From contig NZ_KQ759763.1 in NCBI RefSeq assembly GCF_001482195.1, positions 506,459 to 570,458 of the forward strand: a stretch of 64,000 bases of DNA, written 5' to 3'. This DNA is from Luteimonas abyssi (GTDB taxonomy: Bacteria; Pseudomonadota; Gammaproteobacteria; Xanthomonadales; Xanthomonadaceae). This document shows positions 48,521 to 57,374 of this stretch, piece by piece (the stretch's first letter is position 1; every line of letters begins with the position of its first letter). A model generated the notes under the pieces. That model was not told the DNA's origin, made no database searches, and was given only the letters and a program-made list of their open reading frames with translations. The position numbers and the translations under genes were made by a program.

Positions 48521-48921
48521 GCGCGGTGCTGGTGTTCGCGATCGGGGCCGTGCTGGCGGCGGGCCTGTTTCTGGCGATGTCGCGGCATCTTCTGCGGGTC
48601 GTGGTGGGAGTGTCGCTCATCGGTGCGGCCGCCAACCTCATGCTGTTCGTCTCCGGTCGGCTGGGCGGTACGCCACCGGTGATCGAGGCGGGTCTGCAGG
48701 CGCTGGACGGCGGAACGAATCCGCTGCCGCAGGCCCTCGTGCTGACGGCGATCGTGATCGGGTTCGCCCTGACCTGTTTCTCGCTGATCTTGGCACTCGC
48801 GGTTCGACAGAGCAGTGACCAGGGTGATGCTGATCACCTGGTCGAAGCCGAGCCGCCTGCGGGCAGCGACGGCATGCCGGCCGTGCTAGACGATGCCCCC
48901 GATCGGGAGCCACGCGCATGA
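48517..48921 (+). CDS. mrpC: Mrp antiporter subunit MrpC
   Basis: A 134-residue NuoK-like subunit with three transmembrane segments. The conserved stretch [15 protein letters not shown] (about 34-48) and [17 protein letters not shown] (about 68-84) identify it. It has a longer acidic C-terminal tail than the second MrpC at 54013. ATGA overlaps with mrpB and mrpD. Confidence 0.93.
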   Translation: MSAVLVFAIGAVLAAGLFLAMSRHLLRVVVGVSLIGAAANLMLFVSGRLGGTPPVIEAGLQALDGGTNPLPQALVLTAIVIGFALTCFSLILALAVRQSSDQGDADHLVEAEPPAGSDGMPAVLDDAPDREPRA

Positions 48922-50378
48922 GCGGGTTCCTGGTGGTGGCTCCGGTCCTGGTGCCGCTGGCGTTCGCGCTGATCACCGCGCTCGCGCACGGCCGACCGCA
49001 GCGGGTGGCGAACCTCAGCCTGGCGGGGGCCTTCGCGTTGCTGGCGTGCACGCTGGCCCTGCTGGTACGGGTCGTGCGCGACGGTGTCCAGCGCAGTGCG
49101 TTCGGCGGCTGGGATGCGCCGTTCGGCATCGAGTTCGTGGTCGATCCGCTCAGCGCCAGCATGGCGGTGATCACCGCGTTGATGGGCGTGGCGGCGCTGG
49201 TGTTCCAGCGCTCGTCGGCCGATCCCGCGCCCGAGGGCCCGACCCTGCATCCGCTGGTGCATGCGCTGCTCGCCGGCGTCGGCGGCGCCTTCGTCACCGG
49301 CGACCTGTTCAATCTCTACGTGTGGTTCGAGGTGATGCTGCTGGCGTCACTGGGCCTGCTGGCGCTGGGCATGGCGCGGCGGCACCTCGAAGCCACGTTG
49401 AAGTACTTCGTGCTCAACGCGGTCGGGACGTTGCTGCTGCTGATCGGTGTGGCCAGCGTCTACGCCATGACCGGGCACGTGAACTACGACGCGCTGTTGT
49501 CGGCCTCGGGCGGCATCGAGCCGATGCGGCTGCTGCCGGTGGTCGCGCTGCTGTGCCTGGCCTTCCTGATCAAGGGCGGTGCGTTCCCGGTGTTCGCCTG
49601 GCTGCCGGCCAGCTACCACACGCTGCCGGCACCGCTGCTGGCGCTCTTCGCCGGCCTGTTGACCAAGGTCGGCGTGTACGCGGTGTTGCGCATGCTGGCC
49701 GACGTTTTCGTCGCCGTGCCTGATGTGGCCTATCAGGCGTTGGGGTGGATCGCGGTGGCGACGATGATCACCGGCGTGCTCGGCGCCGCGTATCACTGGG
49801 ACATGCGGCGCATCCTGTCGTTCCACATCGTCAGCCAGATCGGCTACATGTTGCTGGGCATCGCGCTCGATTCGACCCAGGGCACGGTCGGCACCGTGTT
49901 CTACATCCTCCACCACATCGTGGTGAAGGCGAACCTGTTCCTGATCGCGGCGATCGTGTTCGCACTGACCGGCAGTTACGACCTGCGCCGCGCCGGCGGG
50001 CTGTGGAAGGCGCGGCCATGGCTGGGCGTGCTGTTCCTGATCCCGGCGCTGTCGCTGGTCGGTATCCCGCCGCTGTCGGGCTTCTGGGCCAAGTACATCG
50101 TCGTGCGCGAGGCATTGACCCAGGGCCAGGTCGTCTGGGCGGCGTCGGCGCTGCTGGTCGGCTTCCTGACCATGTATTCGATGATGAAGATCTGGATGCA
50201 GGCGTTCTGGGCCAAGCACCCGGACGACGCGTGGACGCCGCCGGCCGACGTCCGTCTCGGACCCGCATGGGTCGTGACCGTGGGGCTGGCCGCGATCACT
50301 TTGGTCATCGGCCTGATGCCCCAGCCGCTGTATGTCTTCGCCGAAGAGGCTGCGCGCGTGATGGGAGCCGGATCATGA
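48918..50378 (+). CDS. mrpD: Mrp antiporter subunit MrpD
   Basis: A 486-residue NuoM/NuoN-like proton channel subunit with about 14 transmembrane segments. The essential TM5 glutamate is E138 in FNLYVWFEVMLLASLG, and the LPASYHTLPAPLLALFAGLLTKVG segment is the family TM7-8 block with its lysine. ATGA overlaps with mrpC and mrpE. Confidence 0.95.
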   Translation: MSGFLVVAPVLVPLAFALITALAHGRPQRVANLSLAGAFALLACTLALLVRVVRDGVQRSAFGGWDAPFGIEFVVDPLSASMAVITALMGVAALVFQRSSADPAPEGPTLHPLVHALLAGVGGAFVTGDLFNLYVWFEVMLLASLGLLALGMARRHLEATLKYFVLNAVGTLLLLIGVASVYAMTGHVNYDALLSASGGIEPMRLLPVVALLCLAFLIKGGAFPVFAWLPASYHTLPAPLLALFAGLLTKVGVYAVLRMLADVFVAVPDVAYQALGWIAVATMITGVLGAAYHWDMRRILSFHIVSQIGYMLLGIALDSTQGTVGTVFYILHHIVVKANLFLIAAIVFALTGSYDLRRAGGLWKARPWLGVLFLIPALSLVGIPPLSGFWAKYIVVREALTQGQVVWAASALLVGFLTMYSMMKIWMQAFWAKHPDDAWTPPADVRLGPAWVVTVGLAAITLVIGLMPQPLYVFAEEAARVMGAGS

Positions 50379-50716
50379 AACCCGTGGTGGCTCTCGTCCT
50401 GCTGCTGCGCTTCGTCTGGCAATTGATCGTGTCCGGCCTCACCACCGCGTGGCTGATCGTGCGGCCGGCCCGGCCACGGCCCGGGCTGGTACGCATGCGC
50501 TACCGCAACCTGGACGACGTGGGTGTGTCCATCCTGGGCTGCCTGATTTCGCTGACGCCGGGAACGACCACGATCGACATCGACACCGAGCGCGGCGAGC
50601 TGTTGCTGCACCTGCTCGACGCGGACGATCCCGCGGGCACCGTTGCGGGAATCCGCAGCGAGTTCGAGCGCCCCCTGCAACGGCTGTATCCGGCTGGAGA
50701 AGCAAACGATGGGTGA
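50375..50716 (+). CDS. mrpE: Mrp antiporter subunit MrpE
   Basis: A 113-residue MrpE, shorter than the 161-residue paralog on the opposite strand. A hydrophobic start is followed by the ISLTPGTTTIDID motif (about 58-70), the most conserved MrpE stretch. Overlaps mrpD by 4 nt and mrpF by 8 nt. The short form lacks much of the N-terminal membrane region of the paralog. Confidence 0.88.
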   Translation: MKPVVALVLLLRFVWQLIVSGLTTAWLIVRPARPRPGLVRMRYRNLDDVGVSILGCLISLTPGTTTIDIDTERGELLLHLLDADDPAGTVAGIRSEFERPLQRLYPAGEANDG

Positions 50717-50987
50717 TTCGACACTGGCCGTTTCAATCATCGTGGGCGCGGCGCTGCTGGCGCTGCTCCTCGCGTTCGTGCGCTTGCTGCGCGGTCCTGC
50801 CCAGGCCGACCGCGTGGTGGCGCTGGACGTCGTGTTCTCGTCGTCGATCGCGATGGCGGCAGGCGCCGCGCTGGCCAGCGGTCGGGCATTGTTTCTCGAC
50901 GTGGCGATCGGCCTGGCCGTGGTCGGTTTCGTGGCGACGATTGTCTGGGCGCGCCTGATCGAGGCCTCGCCCCGGGAGGAGAGCTGA
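50709..50987 (+). CDS. mrpF: Mrp antiporter subunit MrpF
   Basis: A 92-residue protein with three transmembrane segments and the motif LLRGPAQADRVVALDVVFS (about 25-43), which is the MrpF signature (RGPxxxDRVxALD). ATG 50709 overlaps the end of mrpE; the next gene starts 1 nt after its stop. Confidence 0.9.
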   Translation: MGDSTLAVSIIVGAALLALLLAFVRLLRGPAQADRVVALDVVFSSSIAMAAGAALASGRALFLDVAIGLAVVGFVATIVWARLIEASPREES

Positions 50988-50988
50988 C

Positions 50989-51330
50989 ATGCAGATGCTG
51001 ACGATCGCACTGATCGTGGGCGGGGCCGCACTGCTGGTGTTGTCGGCGCTCGGCCTGTTCCTGCTGCGCGATGCGCTGTCGCGCCAGCATGCCGCCACGA
51101 AATCCGCGACGCTTGCGCTGGGCCTGTTGCTGATCGGCGTCGGCCTGCAGGGCGGGGACGCCGCCTGGTGGGGGCGGGTCGCGGTGATCCTGGTCCTGCT
51201 GCTGATCACACTGCCGGTCGCTTCGCACATGCTGGCCCGGGCGGCCACCCGCCATGCCTACACCGAGGACGAACTGCGGGCGGTGCCCGATGCCGAGTCG
51301 GGGGCCGATCAGGACGCGCGCGGCGGTTGA
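50989..51330 (+). CDS. mrpG: Mrp antiporter subunit MrpG
   Basis: A 113-residue protein with three transmembrane segments followed by a hydrophilic tail. The LxxxxxLFLLRDALSRQHAATKSATLALGLLLIG pattern fits MnhG/MrpG (RxPxxHAxTKAxTLG). A strong GGAGGAGAG ribosome binding site precedes it. Its last 22 bp overlap the end of the convergent second mrpG gene (51309-51330). Confidence 0.88.
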   Translation: MQMLTIALIVGGAALLVLSALGLFLLRDALSRQHAATKSATLALGLLLIGVGLQGGDAAWWGRVAVILVLLLITLPVASHMLARAATRHAYTEDELRAVPDAESGADQDARGG

Positions 51331-51746
51331 GGGCCGGATGTCGTAGTGTCCGCCGCGTCCTGGGGCTCGTCACCTCGGCGCGTATTGCGGTTGTCGATGT
51401 CCTCGCGGATCGGCGCTTCCGGGTCCGGGGTGTGCGACGGATCGATCGGCGTGTTGTCCATGAGCGACAAGGCCGACTGCGACATCAGGATGGCGCTGAC
51501 CGGCGCGGTCAGGAACACGAACACGGTGATCAACACCTCCCGCGGATGCAGGCCGGCACCGTAGAAGGTGTGGTAGACGATCGACACGATCAGGATGCAG
51601 CCCACCCCCAGCGCGCTGGCTTTGGTGGGACCGTGGATGCGCAGGAAGAAGCTCGACAGCTTCACCAGGGAAAACGAACCGAGAAAGGTGAAGAAGCAGC
51701 CGATGGCGAGCAACAGGACGAGCAGGATGTCGAGGGCGGTGCTCAT
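51309..51746 (-). CDS. mrpG: Second antiporter subunit MrpG/PhaG (six-gene operon)
   Basis: A 145-residue MrpG, last gene of the minus-strand operon. Three transmembrane segments (about 8-28, 45-65, 70-90); the signature FLRIHGPTKASALGVG lies at about 34-49, followed by a polar C-terminal tail rich in Asp and Pro. It overlaps mrpF by 4 nt upstream and the convergent plus-strand mrpG by 22 nt at its end. Confidence 0.9.
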   Translation of the reverse strand: MSTALDILLVLLLAIGCFFTFLGSFSLVKLSSFFLRIHGPTKASALGVGCILIVSIVYHTFYGAGLHPREVLITVFVFLTAPVSAILMSQSALSLMDNTPIDPSHTPDPEAPIREDIDNRNTRRGDEPQDAADTTTSGPQPPRAS

Positions 51747-52012
51747 TCGACGATATCCCGGCGGATGACGTACTTGCTCAGTACCACTGTGCCGAAGAAG
51801 CCCAGCATGGCAATGACCAGGGCGGCCTCGAAATAGATTTCGGTGTTGAGATACATCCCGAACAGGATCAATTGCGCGATCGTGCTGACGTACAAGGTGT
51901 CCAGGGCCAGGATGCGGTCAGGGGCGGTCGGGCCGCGCAGCAGGCGCCACAGCGACAGCAGCATGGCCAGGCCGATGACGTGCAGCGCGACGACGATGGC
52001 GATTTCGATCAT
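51743..52012 (-). CDS. mrpF: Second antiporter subunit MrpF/PhaF
   Basis: An 89-residue three-segment membrane protein. LLRGPTAPDRILALDTLYVS (about 24-43) is the MrpF signature. Overlaps mrpE and mrpG by 4 nt each (ATGA). Confidence 0.93.
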   Translation of the reverse strand: MIEIAIVVALHVIGLAMLLSLWRLLRGPTAPDRILALDTLYVSTIAQLILFGMYLNTEIYFEAALVIAMLGFFGTVVLSKYVIRRDIVE

Positions 52013-52494
52013 GGGAATACCTCGCGTAACGGCGCCTCGTAGCGGCGCTTGATGTCGGCAATCATCGCCTCGGGGTCATCCACGTTCAGGCAATGGATGA
52101 GCAGGTAACGGCGATCCGACGAAAGCTGGGCGGTCACGGTGCCCGGGGTCAGGGTGATGACCGCGGCCAGCGCGGAGATGGCGTGGATATTGGTCAGATC
52201 CAGCGGCACCCACAGGAAATCGGACTTGAGCCTGGATTCCGGGCCCAGTACCTGCAGGGCCACGGTCACATTCGCCTTGATGATGTCCCAGACCAGCATC
52301 GCACCCAGCTTGGGCAGGATCCGCAGCTTGCCCAACTGGGCGAATTCGCGCTCGAGCCGGGTCGCGATCTGGGGCATCAGCCACGCCAGCAGCAGCGCCA
52401 TGAGCATGTTGCTTGCGCTGTAGTCCTCGGCCATGAGCAGCCAGAACAGGAAGACGGTGATGCTCTGGGGAATGGAGGGGAACATACGCTTCAT
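52009..52494 (-). CDS. mrpE: Second antiporter subunit MrpE/PhaE
   Basis: A 161-residue MrpE of normal length, with hydrophobic N-terminal segments and the conserved ITLTPGTVTAQLSSDRRYLLIHCL block (about 110-133). It starts 1 nt after the mrpD stop and overlaps mrpF by 4 nt. Confidence 0.93.
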   Translation of the reverse strand: MKRMFPSIPQSITVFLFWLLMAEDYSASNMLMALLLAWLMPQIATRLEREFAQLGKLRILPKLGAMLVWDIIKANVTVALQVLGPESRLKSDFLWVPLDLTNIHAISALAAVITLTPGTVTAQLSSDRRYLLIHCLNVDDPEAMIADIKRRYEAPLREVFP

Positions 52495-52495
52495 G

Positions 52496-54016
52496 TCAGG
52501 GAGCCCTCACCTGCGGCGTGGTCCCGCGGATCTCGCGGATGTACGCATCCGCGTCAAGCAACTGGTCCGCAGTGGCTTGCGCATAGCGGACGACCGGTTC
52601 GGCCGCCAGGGTCATGGCGAGCCCATATGCCAGGAGGACGACGGTCGCCGTGATTTCCGTGCGCCGGATGCTCGGTGCCGGGGACGGGAGCGTGTCGGTG
52701 TCGACGCGCCAGAACAGGCGTGTGCCTGTCCGGCTCAGCCCGACCAGCGCCAGCAGGCTGCTGCCCAGCACCGCGGCGAACACCCAGCCGGCATCGTCGA
52801 GCGGCGTGGCGTCCAGCAGCAGGAACTTGCCGATGAAGCCCGACAGCGGGGGCAGTCCGACCACTGCGATCGCGGCGATCATGTACAGCACCCCGGTCAA
52901 CCGACGCAGCGGCTGGCCGGGTTCCAGCAGACGATCGCCCAGGCGTCCACGCTCGCGCTGGACGATGTGCGCGATCAGGAACAGTGCCGCGGCGGCGAAA
53001 CAGCTGTGGGGCAGGTAGTACAGGCCGGCGGCGATGGTGCCCGGCTGGGCCAGCGCGAAGGCGACGAACAGTGTGCCGGACGACATCAGCACCAGATAGG
53101 CAGCGCCGATGCGCAGACGTGTCGCGCCCACTACGCCCAGGCCGGCCAAGGCGAGGGTGACCAGGCCGAAGGTGAGCAGGGTGTCCTGCGCGAATCCTGC
53201 CATCTCGCCTGCGCCTTCGCCGAAGACGAGGGTGGTCAGCCGCAGCACCGTGTACAGGCCGACCTTGGTCATGATGGTGAAGAGTGCGGCGACCGCGGCC
53301 GGCGCGCGTGAATAGGTTTCCGGCAGCCACAGGTACATGGGCAGCAGTGCGGCCTTGGCACAGAAGACCACCAGCATCAGCCCGGCGGCAGCGCGGACCA
53401 TGGCCAGGCTCTCCTCCGGGACTTCGGCGATACGGACGGCGATCTCGGCCATGTTCAGCGTACCGAGCATGCCGTACAGCAGTCCCAGTGCGATCAGGAA
53501 CAGCGTCGAGGCGACGATGTTGAACACGACGTAATGCATGCCGGCGCCGATCCGTGCGCCGCGCCCGCCCGAAAGCAGCAGGCCGTAGGAGGCGATGAGC
53601 AGGACCTCGAAGAACACGAAGAGGTTGAACACATCCCCGGTCAGGAAGGCGCCGTTGAGACCGGCGAGCTGGATCTGGAACAGTGCGTGGAAGTGCAGGG
53701 CGCGCTGGTCCCAGCCTGCGCAGGCATAGAGCAGGCAGGGAATGGCCAGCAGCACGGTCGTCAGGACCATCAGTGCGCTCAGGCGGTCGGCCATCAGCAC
53801 GATGCCCAGCCGCGAGGGCCAGTCGCCGAGCAGGTAGACGGTGATGTCGCCGCCGTAACTCTGCGCGAACATCAGGACCGACGCCGCCAGCAGGACCGCG
53901 ATGCCGATCCAGGCGCCGGTCCGGAGCACCGTGGTGCTGTGGGTCCGCTCGAGCAGCAGCAGGATCGCGCCGGTGACGAGGGGGATGAGAATGGGAGCGA
54001 GCAGGAGATGCGTCAT
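52496..54016 (-). CDS. mrpD: Second antiporter subunit MrpD/PhaD
   Basis: A 506-residue antiporter-like subunit with about 14 transmembrane segments. The essential TM5 glutamate is E137 in FNLFVFFEVLLIASYG, and YLWLPETYSRAPAAVAALF forms the TM7-8 block. It overlaps mrpC by 4 nt. The sequence is clearly different from the plus-strand MrpD, so the two operons are not a recent duplication. Confidence 0.95.
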   Translation of the reverse strand: MTHLLLAPILIPLVTGAILLLLERTHSTTVLRTGAWIGIAVLLAASVLMFAQSYGGDITVYLLGDWPSRLGIVLMADRLSALMVLTTVLLAIPCLLYACAGWDQRALHFHALFQIQLAGLNGAFLTGDVFNLFVFFEVLLIASYGLLLSGGRGARIGAGMHYVVFNIVASTLFLIALGLLYGMLGTLNMAEIAVRIAEVPEESLAMVRAAAGLMLVVFCAKAALLPMYLWLPETYSRAPAAVAALFTIMTKVGLYTVLRLTTLVFGEGAGEMAGFAQDTLLTFGLVTLALAGLGVVGATRLRIGAAYLVLMSSGTLFVAFALAQPGTIAAGLYYLPHSCFAAAALFLIAHIVQRERGRLGDRLLEPGQPLRRLTGVLYMIAAIAVVGLPPLSGFIGKFLLLDATPLDDAGWVFAAVLGSSLLALVGLSRTGTRLFWRVDTDTLPSPAPSIRRTEITATVVLLAYGLAMTLAAEPVVRYAQATADQLLDADAYIREIRGTTPQVRAP

Positions 54017-54363
54017 TGCGGTCGACCCGGCTCCTGTCCGTCGACGTGGTCGCTGTGGAGGTCGCTGTGGTGACGCATCGCGACCACCACGGTGACCGCG
54101 GTCATCGCGAAGGCGATCACGATCGCGGTCAGCACCAGGGCCTGGGGCAGCGGGTCTGAGTAGTTGCTCAGCAGCGCGTCACGGCCTTCCTTGAGCACGG
54201 GCGGCATGCCGACCACCGGGCGTCCGGCAGCGAAGATCAGCAGATTGGTGGCATACGAGAGCAGGGTCAGCCCGAGGATGATGTCGAAGGTCCGGGTCCG
54301 CAGCAGCAGATAGACGCCGGCCGCGGTGAGTACGCCGATGGCGCTGGCGATCGCGAATTCCAT
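54013..54363 (-). CDS. mrpC: Second antiporter subunit MrpC/PhaC
   Basis: A 116-residue NuoK-like subunit with three transmembrane segments. LLSYATNLLIFAAGRP (about 35-50) and [18 protein letters not shown] (about 72-89) are conserved. It starts on the last base of the fused mrpA stop (TGATG) and overlaps mrpD by 4 nt. Confidence 0.93.
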   Translation of the reverse strand: MEFAIASAIGVLTAAGVYLLLRTRTFDIILGLTLLSYATNLLIFAAGRPVVGMPPVLKEGRDALLSNYSDPLPQALVLTAIVIAFAMTAVTVVVAMRHHSDLHSDHVDGQEPGRPQ

Positions 54364-57155
54364 CAGGGTGCTCCTTCCATTGCCCGCAGGCGGTGTTTGA
54401 CCGTACCCATCGTCGACAGGATCAGCAGTGCGCCGGAGAACACGACCACATAGACGCCGATGTCGAAGACCAGAGCGCTGGCGATCGGAAGTTCACCGAT
54501 GATCGGAAGGTCGAGGTCGATATGGCCGCTGGTCAGGAACGGCAAGCCGAACGCCAACGATCCAAGGCCACCGACGATCGCCACCAGCAGACCGATGCCG
54601 ACGCCGCGCAGGTAGTCGAAACCGAAGGTCGCTTCCACCGCGCGCGCGCTTTGCAGGACGTACTTGATCAGCATCGGTACCGCGATGGCCAGGCCGGCGA
54701 TGAAGCCACCGCCGGGCGCGTTGTGGCCGCGCAGGAAGAGGTAGATCGACACGGTGAGCGCGAGCGGGAACAGCAACTGAGTGAGATCGGCGGCGATCGG
54801 CATCTGTGCCGGCGGCCCGGGGATCACCTCGTCGGGTTGCAGGCGCGCCCAGCGCAACAGCGCATGCACGACCAGCGCGGCCGCCGCGAAGACCACGATT
54901 TCGCCGAACGTATCGAAGCCGCGGAAGTCGACCAGGATCACGTTCACCACATTGGCGCCATAGGCTTCGGGCAGCGACCGCGCGAGCAGCTCGCCGGCCA
55001 CGGTCTGGGACGGCGTCATCAGCATCGTGTACGCCAGCAGGGCGACACCGATGCCGGCTGCAATCGAAAGGCTGGCGTCGCGCCAGCGACGGAATGGTGT
55101 CCGGCTCTGCTTCGACTGTTTGGGCAGATAGTTCAGCGCCATCATCAGCATCGCGATGGTGACCATTTCAACCAGGATCTGGGTGAGTGCGAGGTCGGGC
55201 GCGGACAGCAACACGAACGCGACGCTGACCATCAGTCCCACGGCGCCGATCACGATCAGCGCGGTCAGCCTGCGCCCGTGCACGACCACGGTGCCGACAG
55301 TCGCGGCCACGAGCACCGCCCACACCAGCCAGCCCACGATGGGCATCGACGTCGGCGCCTGCAGGGTCTCGGCGGTGCCGCCCAGGTGCGGAACGAAGGG
55401 CACCGCACCGACCGCAAGGACGACCACCACGAGCCAGAACAGGCTGCGTCGGATGCCGCCGGCCGCCACGCGCTCCGTGAAGCGGCCGGCCATGCCGAAC
55501 AGCGCATCGATCTTGCCTTCGAAGAACTGCTTGCCCCAGGAGCGCAGGATGGCGTCGTGCAGGGCGAACAGCCGGCGCAGGCCGAAGTAAAGGAGCAGGC
55601 CGCCGACGACGCCACCGATGCTCATCGCCAGCGGCAGATTCCAGCCGTGCCAGATCGAGATGCTGAATTCCGGTGCGGCCGGCCCGAGGGTGCCCAGGAC
55701 CGCCGTGCGCAGGGCCGGCTCGACCACGAGCGCCGGCAGGATGCCGACGGCCAGGCACAGCACCACCAGCACCGCCACCGGGATGCGCATCCAGCGCACC
55801 GGCTCATGCGGCTCGGTGTCCAGATCACGGGGGCCGTGGCCGAAGAACGTGTCGTGGACGAAGCGCAGGCTGTAGGCGACGCCCAGCACGCCGGCCAGGC
55901 CGGCGGCGATGCTGACGAACACGCCGAAGTGGCCGACGCCTTCGAGCTCCACCGCCTCGGCGAAGAACATTTCCTTGGACAGGAAGCCGTTGAGCAGGGG
56001 GATGCCGGCCATCGCCAGCGAGGCGATGATCGCCAGGGCGCTGGTCCAGGGCAGGAACCGCCTGAGATTGCCCAGCCTGCGCATGTCGCGGGTGCCGCAT
56101 TCGTGGTCGATGATGCCCGCGGCCATGAACAGCGACGCCTTGAACGTGGCGTGGTTGAGGATGTGGAAGACGCCGGCCACCACCGCCATCGGCGTGGACA
56201 GGCCGAACAGCATCGTGATCAGGCCCAGGTGCGAGATCGTCGAGTACGCCAGCAGGCCCTTGAGATCGTGCTGGAAGATCGCGTACCACGCGCCGACCAG
56301 CAGGGTGATCGCGCCGATGGTGGTGACCACGTAGAAGAACAGTTCGGTGCCGGCGAGTGCCGGATGCAGGCGCGCCAGCAGGAACACGCCGGCCTTCACC
56401 ATCGTGGCCGAATGCAGGTAGGCCGACACCGGCGTCGGTGCGGCCATGGCCTGCGGCAGCCAGAAGTGGAACGGGAACTGCGCGCTCTTGGTGAAGATGC
56501 CGCCGAGCACCAGCGCCAGGATCGCCGGGTAGAGGGCGCTGTCGCGGATCAGGTCACCCGAGGCCAGCACCACGTCGAGATCGAAGCTGCCGACCACGCG
56601 GCCGATCAGCAGTGCGCCGCCGAGCAGCGCCAGGCCGCCCATGCCGGTGATGGTCAGTGCCATGCGTGCGCCCTGGCGGGCATCCTCGCGGTGGGTCCAG
56701 AAGCCGATCAGCAGGAACGAGCTGATCGAGGTGAGCTCCCAGAACACCACCAGCAGCAACAGGTTGCCGGCCAGCACCATGCCGAGCATGGCGCCCATGA
56801 ACAACAACAGATAGGAGAAGAAGCGCGGCGCGCAATCCTCGGCGCTGAGGTAGTACCGCGCGTACATCACGACCAGCGCGCCGATGCCCAGCACCAGCCC
56901 GGCGAACATCCAGGCCAGGCCGTCCAGACGCAAGGCGATATCGAGCCCGACCGATGGAATCCAGGGCAATACCGACCGGACGATCTCGCCTCCCATCACG
57001 GTGGGCGTCAGCGTGGCCAGGGCGGCCAGGCCGAGGAGGGGGCCGAGCGCGGCGACCCATGCAATCGTGCCTCGCGACAGCGTGCGCGGCAGTGCCGCCA
57101 CCGCTGCCGCGGCCAGAAAGGGCAGCGTCAGGAGGATATCGAGCGTCAGGGGCAT
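54363..57155 (-). CDS. mrpA: Fused antiporter subunit MrpA-MrpB (PhaA type)
   Basis: A 930-residue protein, larger than MrpA alone because an MrpB domain is fused at the C-terminus (about 785-930; LFLRGHNAPGGGFIAGL is the MrpB signature). The MrpA part has the TM5 glutamate at E140 (LLVVFWELTSISSFLLIGF) and [18 protein letters not shown] fused A-B subunit and six genes in total are features of the group 2/Pha type, some of whose members have been linked to K+/H+ exchange. ATG 57155 gives a normal N-terminus; no strong ribosome binding site. Confidence 0.95.
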   Translation of the reverse strand: MPLTLDILLTLPFLAAAAVAALPRTLSRGTIAWVAALGPLLGLAALATLTPTVMGGEIVRSVLPWIPSVGLDIALRLDGLAWMFAGLVLGIGALVVMYARYYLSAEDCAPRFFSYLLLFMGAMLGMVLAGNLLLLVVFWELTSISSFLLIGFWTHREDARQGARMALTITGMGGLALLGGALLIGRVVGSFDLDVVLASGDLIRDSALYPAILALVLGGIFTKSAQFPFHFWLPQAMAAPTPVSAYLHSATMVKAGVFLLARLHPALAGTELFFYVVTTIGAITLLVGAWYAIFQHDLKGLLAYSTISHLGLITMLFGLSTPMAVVAGVFHILNHATFKASLFMAAGIIDHECGTRDMRRLGNLRRFLPWTSALAIIASLAMAGIPLLNGFLSKEMFFAEAVELEGVGHFGVFVSIAAGLAGVLGVAYSLRFVHDTFFGHGPRDLDTEPHEPVRWMRIPVAVLVVLCLAVGILPALVVEPALRTAVLGTLGPAAPEFSISIWHGWNLPLAMSIGGVVGGLLLYFGLRRLFALHDAILRSWGKQFFEGKIDALFGMAGRFTERVAAGGIRRSLFWLVVVVLAVGAVPFVPHLGGTAETLQAPTSMPIVGWLVWAVLVAATVGTVVVHGRRLTALIVIGAVGLMVSVAFVLLSAPDLALTQILVEMVTIAMLMMALNYLPKQSKQSRTPFRRWRDASLSIAAGIGVALLAYTMLMTPSQTVAGELLARSLPEAYGANVVNVILVDFRGFDTFGEIVVFAAAALVVHALLRWARLQPDEVIPGPPAQMPIAADLTQLLFPLALTVSIYLFLRGHNAPGGGFIAGLAIAVPMLIKYVLQSARAVEATFGFDYLRGVGIGLLVAIVGGLGSLAFGLPFLTSGHIDLDLPIIGELPIASALVFDIGVYVVVFSGALLILSTMGTVKHRLRAMEGAP

Positions 57156-57189
57156 GCAGGGAATACGTGATTCGCGAGCAAGGCATCGG

Positions 57190-57195
57190 ATTCTA
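57190..57195 (-). promoter_or_regulatory. -10 element of the minus-strand mrp operon
   Basis: TAGAAT on the minus strand, 34 nt before the fused mrpA ATG. The -35 region is weak, so the promoter may need an activator or be condition-dependent. Confidence 0.4.
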
Positions 57196-57374
57196 GCAGG
57201 CACATGGTGACCGGCCATTCATCAATTCGGGTGTGGGGATGGCGTACACCGGCTCGGTGTCGGGAGGGGCGCACCCGTGTCGCGTCGCGATCAAGGATGC
57301 CGCCCGGACGGCTATGCTGTAGGGATGTCCGCTCCGTTGCAGCCCGCTTTCCCTTCGACAGGCGCCGCGCGCCG

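Noticed and set aside
54393..57170. Plus-strand open frame of over 900 codons opposite the fused mrpA-B gene
   Set aside because: Composition is Gln/His/Arg-rich without domains, a shadow of the minus-strand membrane protein gene.
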